Shown here: positions 55,584 to 64,000 of the stretch, in pieces
Numbering within the stretch: the stretch's first letter is position 1
How the letters are laid out: every line of letters starts with the position of its first letter
Assembly: GCA_012932865.1 (NCBI GenBank)
Contig: SAXG01000063.1
Span: 62,001-126,000, forward strand
DNA length: 64,000 nt
Reading direction: 5' to 3'
Origin: Amylostereum areolatum
Taxonomy: Eukaryota; Basidiomycota; Agaricomycetes; Russulales; Stereaceae
Made by a program: the position numbers and the translations under genes
The notes under the pieces: model-generated
What the model saw: the letters and a program-made list of their open reading frames with translations, nothing else
Told to the model about the DNA's origin: nothing
The model's database searches: none

Positions 55584-56500
55584 ATGGCTCCCAAATTTGA
55601 GACCGTAAAGGTGAGTTTATAGCTATATCGTATGAACTGAACTCATACAATTCACCTGCAGTCCTTTGTCGATGTCCCAGTGACCGATAACGGCGTAGAG
55701 ACCGTGTCATTTCTGGCAGCCTCCGATGGACTTATGGATCTCTTCGGTGAGCGCTTGAACTGGATGGCTCAGGCTCTTCCTTAGCCGCCGTTATTTTGTC
55801 TGTCGTCCCCTCGCTTCGACTGATTCCTCGTTTCGCAGATCTTTTCGGGAGCGTTGTCTTCGGCTTCGTGCAGACAGATCTGAGGAATAATATTGCGGTG
55901 CGTACATCATTGTTTCGGCGAGGCTCGTAAGCTGAAGGCATGCGGCGCGGCTAGGGCGTGCGGAAACGATACACAGCACACGAGGCCGATTCAACCACCC
56001 TTGAGCGTCTGGTCGAAAACGAGGCCAAGTCCGGGCAGAGAGAGGCTACGGCGTGTCTCGTGCGACTCACTCGGTGCGTTATTCACTCCCGTTCCCCGCC
56101 TTTTACCCGCGTTCATTGGCTGGTTTCCGGGTAGAGGTTTGGCGTTTACGTGCAAAGCTCTTCAAGAGGTGCAGAAGGACCGCGACGCGGAGTTACACAC
56201 GTGTTTCCGGCGCTCGTACGACGTCGTGCTCAAACACCACCACTCCTTCGTCATCCGGTCAATGGTCACGGTACGTCCCATGTTGGCTCCTTTTCCACAC
56301 AATGACTCACAAAATCGACTACGTTGTTGTAGCTTGCCATCCGTGCCGTCCCATATCGTTCTGCTTTCTACTCAAGCATCGCTGAGGGAGGTTCGGTCGA
56401 GAAGCTCGACGAGGAGATGGCCAAGTGGCTGGTTTCCCTTGAGGCCCTCGTTGTGCATATAACCGTGTTCCTGGCGAAGGGAAACTACAGTGTTGTTTGA
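55584..56500 (+). CDS. Glycolipid transfer protein (GLTP / HET-C2-like)
   Basis: Six exons (55584-55610, 55662-55746, 55839-55897, 55955-56073, 56135-56270, 56333-56500) join in frame to 197 aa, the usual GLTP size. GLTP-fold proteins move glycosphingolipids between membranes from the cytosol. Landmarks: SFVDVPV, VSFLAASDGLMDLFDLFGSVVF, QTDLRNNI (the Asp and Asn of the headgroup site), TTLERLVENEAK, RGLAFTCKALQEV, SYDVVLKHHHSF (the conserved His) and AIRAVPYRSAFY. Two headgroup-site positions look altered: the Trp before RGL is Arg (CLVRLTRGL), and the Lys after DxxxN appears to be Gly, though the latter depends on the exact acceptor. Lipid preference may therefore be changed. Podospora HET-C belongs to this family; a WD40-repeat gene lies 5 kb away. 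Confidence 0.88.
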
Positions 56501-56718
56501 CGTCTGATGCAGTCAGAGTATATAGATATTTTCCCGTCCGTGTACTGCAATGAGAAGCTCTCGTTCCTATGGTACAGATGCATATCACAACTGGGAGGTA
56601 TAGCGTGCATAGGATAAGGAAAGGGAGATACGCGAGTTGACGTAAAGAAGGACGAGGAAATGTTCGCAATCATATATGGCGTCGTACGCGTATGACGGTG
56701 CAAATGCGCATCTCATGT

Positions 56719-58943
56719 TCACACTGACATCTGCGAACCTGCCGAGATCTGCAGGCCACGCACAGAAATACCCCTGCTAGGCGTACGGAACAAGTCCTTA
56801 CTCCGCACGACGACCTTGTTCACGAGGTCATGGTTCCCCGTGAAGACGTTCCCGATATCGTTCTTCCCTTGGGGACTGCCCTTAAGCACCGACATTGAGT
56901 GTTCTGAGATTAACATATCCGAGACGACGACCCTGATCCTGCTCTCGTTGTCCAAATCTCCCGCCTCCGCCCAGTCCACGGGGACCAATAGCGCGTCGAA
57001 GGCTTCCTTCTCCTCCTTCCACGGATCCTCCAGGCGCAACTCTTCCAGGAACACCCGTGTCATGTCTACCGTGAGCTGGAAGACACGATATGCATCTTTC
57101 ACCCGTCTAAGCTCCGCGCTCACGAAGGCTTTTAGCTCCCCAATATTGGGGAACGTCGCGCGATCATGCGCCTCGATATCGGCCTGAAGCACGAAAAGCG
57201 GGTTGTCTGGAGGAATATATATATCCATCACGTTGACGAGGCGCTGGGAAATGTAGGCCGGGAGTATGACACGAAGACGGTCACGAATCCTGAACAACTC
57301 GCGCACGTCGAGGTGGAAGCCGTCGGGGAAGTGGACACTGGAGGGCATCTGCGTGCGATCGAAGACATTCTTCAGGATAGTGTGGTAGCTCCGGAAGACG
57401 AGCCCCAAGAGGAGCATGGTCGTGCACGACACTTCCCTCTGCCAGGGTGACGACTGGCCCTCGCCCGTCTTGTACTCAAACAACGCCTTGGTATCTTCCA
57501 GTGCGGGGTATATGCACTTGTCGGCGATCTCCTGCGTGCGCTTAACGTCCATATGTCCTTTCCCAACGAGCTTCGCGAGCAGTCCTAGGAGGTTCAGACA
57601 CGTCTTTGCCCGGTTGATCGTCTTGCTGGTGAGCTCCGGGAGGTGTAACTGGCGCGCGCAGGATCGTAAGAGTCGCGGGAGCTCAAGTGCTATCGGCGCT
57701 TTTTCGAAGACAAGTGCGTTGACGACCTTGGCGCTCTCCTCCGACTGTTCCTGCTGCACGGGATGGACGACGCCCGGCAAGGCACGGAAGACTGCCTCGA
57801 GGTTCTCATCCGTGAGGTCACCGTCAGCGACCCAGATGCCCATCGTGCGACTGATGATAGACGTGTCGAGGTTGAGCTTAGCGAGGACGCCTTTCAGCAT
57901 CGCGGCATGGGACCTATCCTTGGGCGGGTCATTTCCAGGAGACGACGAGGAGTGGGGTTGGACGTTGTCATCGGGAGGGTCGTCAACCGGTGACTTAAAT
58001 GCGTCCACAGTGATTTGAATGACATGGGATAGCGGTGTGCGATAAGGGCAGGAGGGCGCGATGGCCGGGAGGATGGTGACTGTCGCGTACGCGAGCGCGA
58101 GGATGATGGCGACGGCTAGTGCGAGCCACGCCAGGGCCTTGTTGATAGTGAACGCGAAAATGACGAGCCCGGCCACGAAAAGAAAAAGGGCAAGGTGTAA
58201 GACGAAGGGAACGCAGTTGACTACGAAGACGAGACGAAAAGTGTCCACGCCGTTAGCGAAGTATGCGTGGGCGCGAGCACGCAGATGGGCACGGTCCAGA
58301 AAATCGGGGCGCCCCTTGAGGCCTGGCTGAAGCCGTGCACTGGACCACCGTTGGAGATAGATACGAGACCACTGCTGGATGAGGGTTGCGGCGATGGCGC
58401 AGATGATGCTAAGGAGGAGGCTGAGGAACCATAAGGCGTTGATCCAGAGGGAGATGGTCGACGATGGGCCTCCATACGGGGTGATGCCGACCGCTGTTAT
58501 ATTAGGTGCGTTTTCGAGGGAGGCTACGACGCGGACGAGGAGCTCGGTGGACATTTGCTCGTTATCGGGCTGGAGGTTCTTGTAGGTCTCGACGATGAAC
58601 GCCGTGGTGACAGCGGAGAAAAGACCGGACTTGAAGGAGGTCGGAATGGAAAGCATAGATAGTTGCGAAGAACGTACGAAAATGAGGATTCCGTCCATGT
58701 CGCCCTTCCAATTTTCTACCCTAGCCTTGTCCAGCTCGTCCGCGTGGGTGAGATATGAGGTCCACACGTCCGTCGTACGCGATGACTTGGGTTCATCTGC
58801 CCGAAGCTCATCCGTCAGATATACAGGCAGAGTTGAGAAATGATTCCATTGAACGTACCTAGGGGTCCCATGTCTCTTGGAAGTAACCCGTCTGGTTTCC
58901 CAGGCGGGTTTACCGTAAGCGTTGCGACATTGTTGACTGCCAT
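56719..58943 (-). CDS. DUF6535-domain membrane protein
   Basis: Three exons (58943-58859, 58796-58678, 58629-56719) join in frame to 704 aa. The 48-bp second intron is a multiple of three and stop-free, so an unspliced frame also stays open. The N-terminal DUF6535 region shows ARVENWKGDMDGILIF, GLFSAVTTAFIVETYKNLQ, INALWFLSLLLSIICAIAAT, LIQQWSRIYLQ and RAHAYFANGVDTF. Hydrophobic spans follow (FVLHLALFLFVAGLVIFAF and ALAWLALAVAIILALAYATV), about four in all. The large C-terminal region is soluble and helical. The chosen ATG (MAVNNVATLTVNPPG) fits the usual N-terminus of this family better than an upstream ATG at 59160. DUF6535 proteins are expanded in Agaricomycetes; function unknown. Confidence 0.85.
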
Positions 58944-59277
58944 GGATATCGTAGGGAGGTACTGCGCAGTTTGAAGGTGCTACTTGAATCCGAGTAATCG
59001 TTCTCGGTCTTGACGTGAGCCTGAGATCACAGAGGTCGAAGTAGTGCCAGTGAGAGCCAGAGAGCGGATACAAAACACGAGGATAACACGAGGACACTGG
59101 TTGCGCCACGCGCGCCTCTCGGTCATGGCAGTGTAATTGTGTGTTAATTTTAAGTACCACATACTAGGAGCACATATATAGCGGCTCCCACGTCAAGAGA
59201 GTACTTATGATGGTAATGGTGGTACATTAGGGTACAGATGGAGAGATGTCGGTGCGTAAATGCTCGGCCAAGTTTTA

Positions 59278-59665
59278 CAGTGCCTTGCATATATTTCTGG
59301 AGGTCGCGTCGGAAGATTCTTTGTTTGTTCAACCAAACACTTCCATATGAGGCTGCAGTCGTAACGGGTGACTCTCCGTGACTATTACGTGATGCCTGGC
59401 GAGAGGCTCACTGCCTAAATCCTTCCTTGACATTGTTCCTCCTCCCTCTTCCCTCCGACACCCTCTTATCATCATTTGAAACCACTCACAAATCCAAGGT
59501 TTGTGTTACCTTGTGAGCATGGATCCCTGCAGGACGTGAGCATGCATGTAACACCCATCACTCTTCAACTCGGACCGTCCCGGAGTTGCCTGTTAAGGAT
59601 TTGTTTGGTCGTAACAAACAAAGAATCTCGAGGACGCGACCTCCAGAAATATATGCAAGGCACTG
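59278..59665. mobile_element. 388-bp Tc1/mariner-type MITE
   Basis: The two ends are inverted copies starting CAGTGCCTTGCATATATTTC. They are perfect for 33 bp and similar for about 60 bp (attctttgtttgtt shared). Both are flanked by TA (59276-59277 and 59666-59667). There is no coding capacity. The same end occurs alone at 14728-14818. It lies in the intergenic space upstream of the DUF6535 gene. Confidence 0.85.
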
Positions 59666-60091
59666 TACTGTGAGTCCAGGGCAGGCCCGCTTCAAGTTCG
59701 GCCGGGCCTTTCACACGAGCGTCGAGTACGCCCTTTCCTGTATGCGCCCACAGCATTAAGTACGGAGCCCTCCTTCGCTGATGTTCAAGATATCGTGCTG
59801 AGCATGTAGACATTCAGGGAGCACATTCTATGAGACTATAATTACAAGGCGAGTGACAGAACAAAGCCGAACGCTGTACTGACCTGTGCCAATGAGTCGG
59901 TAAGTCATGCCAGTCTTCTTAGTAGAAAGAAACTCACCAAAATCCCAAACGCCAACCAGTCCATACTCACGGATACTTGTACCCGCCAAAATGATTGGCC
60001 CAACTCAGGCTCTTGTGAGGCATGTTCGTCTTCGGGAACGGAAACCGCCGCTTCGAAATCTTTGATTCCTAAACCCACGTCGCAGTGAGCA
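59666..60091. other. Intergenic region downstream of WW-like copy 4
   Basis: No supported gene. It may contain the last exon or 3' UTR of the WW-like gene to its right. Confidence 0.4.
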
Positions 60092-61073
60092 TCATATCAT
60101 CTCATACGACTGCAGAAAGTATGGTACAACATGCGACCTACTGGCTTTATTGATTCTGAGAAACACCAGCGCGGCAGTTTCTGCGTGTAAGGCGGAAGAA
60201 GCTGAAGTGGATAACAAGGAAAGTCCGGGTGAGAACTGGAGAGATGAGACGGCCAATGACGATATACCATCTGACGAAAAAAGTATGTTTCCCATATCCT
60301 GACATTCATCTTGAGTAAAGAGAAGTGATTTGAAGTTGTGAAGGGCATCGTATGCATCCCTGCGTGTGGTTTGCGGTATGACCTTGTGTAAAGGGTGCGA
60401 CTGGACAAATAGCCAGTATCTACGGGTTGTATCCTCGCCTACAATACTCCAGTCAGAAAATGCGAGAATTACCAGTACGAACATCGCAAAGCAGGAAGCT
60501 GAAACTCACCTTGTTGTCCTATATTGTATAATGTAGGAGGAGGAGGGTCGGTAACGAAAGTCGGATCCGTGATGGCCAATACTTGTCGGCTTTCGTGGTT
60601 GATACGCAGTAAATACAGGCTTTCCATACCCTCCGTCCCACAAAGCCACAATTCACATCCAGTCGTGGTCAAATGCGTACAATCAAGATGCAAATGCACC
60701 GTATTCACGGCCTCTGAAGCGTGTGGATCGATGTCTGTCACCAACGCAAGTGACTTGTGCGAGTAGTAAGCCGCTGCGTCGGAACGATGATGTGTGGTCC
60801 ATCTGAGCTCAGGCCGAATCTCAGGATGCTGAGTGATACTGGGCGCCGAGATGGATGTGATTGGGTGATGATCATTCGGCGCATTGCGCTCCTGGATACT
60901 GGATGGGCACATATTATATATCGACGACCTACCTCATAAGTGTGAACAGTATTTTGAGTGAGGTGAGACTTGCGTCTCAAATAAACAAACACACCCAGGC
61001 GGTCTAGTATGAACACCAGAACTTCCAACGCGCTCGGTCCCGATAGCGGAAAAGGGGACGCGGAGATCTGCAA
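60092..61073 (-). CDS. WW-like domain protein, copy 4 (divergent)
   Basis: Minus-strand member of the WW-like family; exon ends are approximate. The start used is MQISASPFPLSGP at 61073, followed by a short hydrophobic stretch (LEVLVFILDRLGVFVYL). The core exon gives LRWTTHHRSDAAAYYSHKSLALVTDIDPHASEA (shortened here to its ends: LRWTTHH and VTDIDPHASEA), then the degenerate WW-like core with GCELWLCGTEG and LRINHESRQVLAITDP. Next come TRRYWLFVQSHPLHK, LLFTQDECQDMGNILFSSDG and ALVFLRINKAS. Here even the first signature Trp (GWELW in the other copies) is Cys. The gene may be diverging in function or decaying, although no stop interrupts the core. Confidence 0.58.
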
Positions 61074-61192
61074 TTAGCACTATTCTATATTGATAGCTGT
61101 CAGGTGATGGCGGCAGTAGTTGTATAGAGAGGGTTACTCTGCATGTTCCGGAACGAAGCCTATGGACGGTGGTACGTCATCAAGGGAATCAG

Positions 61193-64000
61193 TCATTCCC
61201 CGTGTTTGTTCAGCGGATAGCTCGACGGCGATTCCTTGGTCGTCTGCGTACAACAAGCGTAAGTCGTTGGCATCGTGCAGCGTGATGACAGTGGCATACT
61301 CAATTGGTTTCCCTCGACGACGACGTGGGAGAGAGGCGTCGGATCCTTCTCGTCGACTTCGATGCAGTGAACCCATTCTAACCCATGTTGCGCTTCGGTG
61401 AAATCGATCTCTACAGGTATCCGTCCGAGGATCAGCTTTGTTCCAGGCCACTGTAACGCAGGCCGACTGTTTTCGGGTACCCATATAAGCAGCTTAGAGT
61501 TGTTATCTGTGATCCAACCGTCTTCCATCTTGACGCTCATGTCAGGAGCCATCGAGGATGTGTCCGAGCCGGATAGTTCATGCAAGGATCCTTGCGGATA
61601 GCCCTTGAGAGGTGAATCGTCTAGGTACAACATCGCATCGGGATAGAAAGCGAAATTCGTCAGATGACATGTGTCGAGGCTCTGCGATGAATAAACTCAC
61701 TGGCACGTGTGTGCCATTCGCCGTCCCAGCCGGTATCCCAGGTGCGGACCGCGGAGTCGTCCGAGCCAGAGAGAATCCTAGTTCCATCCGGCGAAAAAGC
61801 AACGGAAGTAATATATTCAATGTGACCCCGAAGGGGTGCGCCGATTGCTTCGCCGGTTTTCGCAGACCAAAGGCGGATAGTCCAGTCTGCCGAACCAGAC
61901 ACGATATGCCTCCCATCTGGAGAGAACGCGACGGAGTTCACCCCGCTTTTGTGACCTCTGAGGGGTGCGCAGATTGCTTCTCCGGTTTCTGCAGACCAAA
62001 GGCAGATGGTCAAGTCGTCCGAACCAGACACGATGTGCCTCCCGTCTGGAGAGAACGCGACGGAGTTCACCCCGCTTTTGTGACCTCTGAGGGGTGCGCC
62101 GATTGCTTCGCCGGTTTCTGCAGACCAAACGCGGATGGTCGAGTCGTCCGAACCGGACACGATGTGCCTCCCGCTTGGAGAGAACGCGACGGAGTTCACC
62201 CCGCTTTTGTGACCTCTGAGGGGTGCGCCGATTGCTTCGCCGGTTTCCACAGACCAAACGCGGATGGTCGAGTCGTCCGAACCGGACACGATATGCCTCC
62301 CGCTTGGAGAGAACGCGACGGAGTTGACCGAGCTTGTGTGACCTTCAAGGGGTGTGCCGATTGCTTCGCCGGTTTCCGCAGACCAAACGCGGATGGTCGA
62401 GTCGTCCGAACCAGACACGATATGCCTCCCGCTTGGAGAGAACGCGACGGAGTTGACCGAGCTTGTGTGACCTTCAAGGGGTGTGCCGATTGCTTCGCCG
62501 GTTTCCGCAGACCAACAGCGGATGGTCGAGTCGTCCGAACCGGACACGATATGCCACCCGTCTGGAGAGAACGCGACAGAGTTCATACCGCTTTCGTGGC
62601 CTCTAAAGGGTACTAAAATTGCTTCGCCGGTTTCCACAGACCAAAGGCGGATGGTCCAGTACGCCGAACCAGACACGATATACTTCCCATCTGGAGAGAG
62701 CGCGACGGAGCATACCGTGCTTGTGTGGCCTCTGAGGGGTTCGCCGATTGCTTCGCCGGTTTCTGCAGACCAAAGGCGGATGGTCAAGTCGTCCGAACCA
62801 GACACGATGTGCCTCCCGTCTGGAGAGAACGCGACGGAGTTCACCCCGCTTTTGTGACCTCTGAGGGGTGCGCCGATTGCTTCGCCGGTTTCTGCAGACC
62901 AAACGCGGATGGTCGAGTCGTCCGAACCGGACACGATGTGCCTCCCGCTTGGAGAGAACGCGACGGAGTTCACCCCGCTTTTGTGACCTCTGAGGGGTGC
63001 GCCGATTGCTTCGCCGGTTTCTGCAGACCAAACGCGGATGGTCGAGTCGTCCGAACCGGACACGATGTGCCTCCCGCTTGGAGAGAACGCGACGGAGTTC
63101 ACCCCGCTTTTGTGACCTCTGAGGGGTGCGCCGATTGCTTCGCCGGTTTCTGCAGACCAAAGGCGGATGGTCAAGTCGTCTGAACCAGACACGATGCGCC
63201 TCCCGTCTGGAGAGAACGCGACGCAGTTGACCCCACTTGTGTGACCTTCAAGGAGTGCACCGATTGCGTGGTCGGTTTCCACATCCCAAAGGCGGATGGT
63301 CGAGTCGTCCGAACCGGACACAATACACCGCCCGCTTGGAGAGAACGCGACAGAGTTGACCCTGCTTGTGTGGCCTCTGAGGGGTGCACCGATCGCCTCA
63401 CCGGTCTCAGTAAGCCAGAGGCGGATGGCCGAGTCTTTCGAGCCAGACGCGATATGCATCCCGTCGGGAGAAAGAGCGACAGGATTGGTCCCTCGAAGTC
63501 CTCGATGTCTTTCACGTCCCGCTTCCATTTGCAGATTCCGTGACGCTGCCCATGAAGAACCCTGATTTCGTATGCTTGGAATGTGTTGCAACTTGGTTAT
63601 GTAGTGGCTGCGCAACATGGAAGATGTCGGCGAAAAAGGTATAGCGGAGTGGTAGATATGAGGCGCAGATTCTGCAATCAGCCCGCCGAATTGGCGGATA
63701 AACTGTCCTGCATCTGATACGAATGCCAACAGTTCGGAATTCTGGCGGTTCTGTCGAACAGCCTACTGATCAGATACGGTGCATCGGGGGGCATGCGTGA
63801 ATATTTGAAATTGACATACCTTGAGCCACTCTTTAGTGGTGCGCAACGCATGAGGCGCCCGGTTGGCTTCCCCCAGCAGACTTAGCAGCTCCAGCCAGAA
63901 GAGGAATTTGTTGTAAAAGAATATTTGAAGGGAGTCCTGAACTTCAGCCTGAACGGCGGAGTCGTCAAGATCGCCAGGAAGATGGTCCTGCCAGTGACAT
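61193..64000 (-). CDS. NLR-type protein with 14 WD40 repeats (5' end outside window)
   Basis: Minus-strand gene whose N-terminal part lies beyond 64000. Three exon parts are seen: 64000-63820 (DDSAVQAEVQDSLQIFFYNK, FLFWLELLSLLGEANRAPHA, a segment that in Agaricomycete NACHT-WD40 proteins follows the NACHT region), 63762-61701, and 61620-61193. The middle exon holds 14 WD40 units of 43 residues with very similar sequence (LRGHKSGVNSVAFSPSGRHI then VSGSDDSTIRVW). The last exon has DGWITDNNSKLLIWVPENS and a final HGLEWVHC, typical of this family's tail. NLR proteins of this plan sense non-self or damage through the repeats and can trigger cell death. The NACHT domain itself is not in the window and is inferred. 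Confidence 0.82.
61729..63501 (-). repeat. Tandem array of fourteen WD40 repeats (129-bp units)
   Basis: Units 2-13 are exactly 43 codons long, the first is 40 and the last is partial. Units 4, 5 and 11 encode identical protein, and several units are identical for more than 100 bp of DNA. Variation is concentrated at a few positions: the residues after GH, Asp/Ser before Gly-Arg, Ser/Leu/Trp after SGSDD, and Leu/Val/Cys before Trp. This pattern indicates recent unit exchange. Confidence 0.92.

Noticed and set aside
58944..59160. Upstream ATG extending the DUF6535 frame by about 70 codons
   Set aside because: The extension reads through what splices cleanly as 5' region plus intron 1. The ATG at 58943 gives an in-frame three-exon model with the usual family N-terminus.
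61612..62616. Long plus-strand open frame (334 codons) of a Cys/Asp-rich repeat protein, and similar frames to 63565
   Set aside because: It is the antisense shadow of the WD40 array; its repeats exist only because the minus-strand units repeat in frame.
61729..63501. Regular repeats resembling a CRISPR array
   Set aside because: The units are contiguous 129-bp coding repeats of WD40 protein without spacers, in a eukaryotic genome.

Overview
The window is nuclear DNA of a filamentous basidiomycete, most likely an Agaricomycete and perhaps Polyporales (the order is inference). The genes are dense with short introns of about 45-100 bp (GT...AG). The families are typical of this group: M36 fungalysins, Hsp70-like ATPases, DUF6535 membrane proteins, an F-box protein with a long C-terminal region, a WD40 NLR-type protein and a glycolipid transfer protein. 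There are no bacterial-style operons.

Layout. (1) 0.7-16.7 kb: four secreted M36 metalloprotease genes, A(+), B(+), C(-) and D(-). Protein sequence, promoters and 3' flanks pair A with D and B with C, so the region is a large decayed inverted duplication around an Hsp70-like gene (8.6-11.0 kb). D is a pseudogene that has lost its catalytic domain. (2) 17.9-52.5 kb: a second mirror-image layout. The left arm holds two WW-like genes (-), two coiled-coil genes (-) and an Hsp70-like gene (+). The right arm holds an Hsp70-like gene (-), two coiled-coil genes (+) and a WW-like gene (+). An F-box gene and a quinone oxidoreductase lie at the centre, and another Hsp70-like gene (17.9 kb) lies just outside. 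(3) 52.5-64 kb: a multi-pass membrane protein, a GLTP/HET-C2-like gene, a DUF6535 membrane protein, a fourth WW-like gene, and the 3' part of a gene with 14 nearly identical WD40 repeats that runs off the window.

Mobile DNA. A complete 3.77-kb Tc1/mariner-type element (29446-33214) has perfect 61-bp terminal inverted repeats, TA flanks, an apparently intact DD34E transposase (four exons, 320 aa) and a convergent five-exon 677-aa passenger gene with an AT-hook and a SAM-like C-terminus. A 491-bp inverted-repeat element with an 8-bp target duplication sits just upstream of the quinone oxidoreductase. A 398-bp poly(A)-ended retroposed sequence has perfect 15-bp target duplications. A 388-bp MITE with TA flanks lies at 59.3 kb, and a solo end of the same family lies at 14.7 kb.

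Most interesting points: the two mirror-image gene layouts; the two-gene mariner-type element; a GLTP/HET-C-like gene 5 kb from a gene with near-identical WD40 repeats, recalling the het-c/het-d/het-e incompatibility partners of Podospora; and two unnamed protein families (a coiled-coil family and a degenerate WW-like family), each present in four copies.
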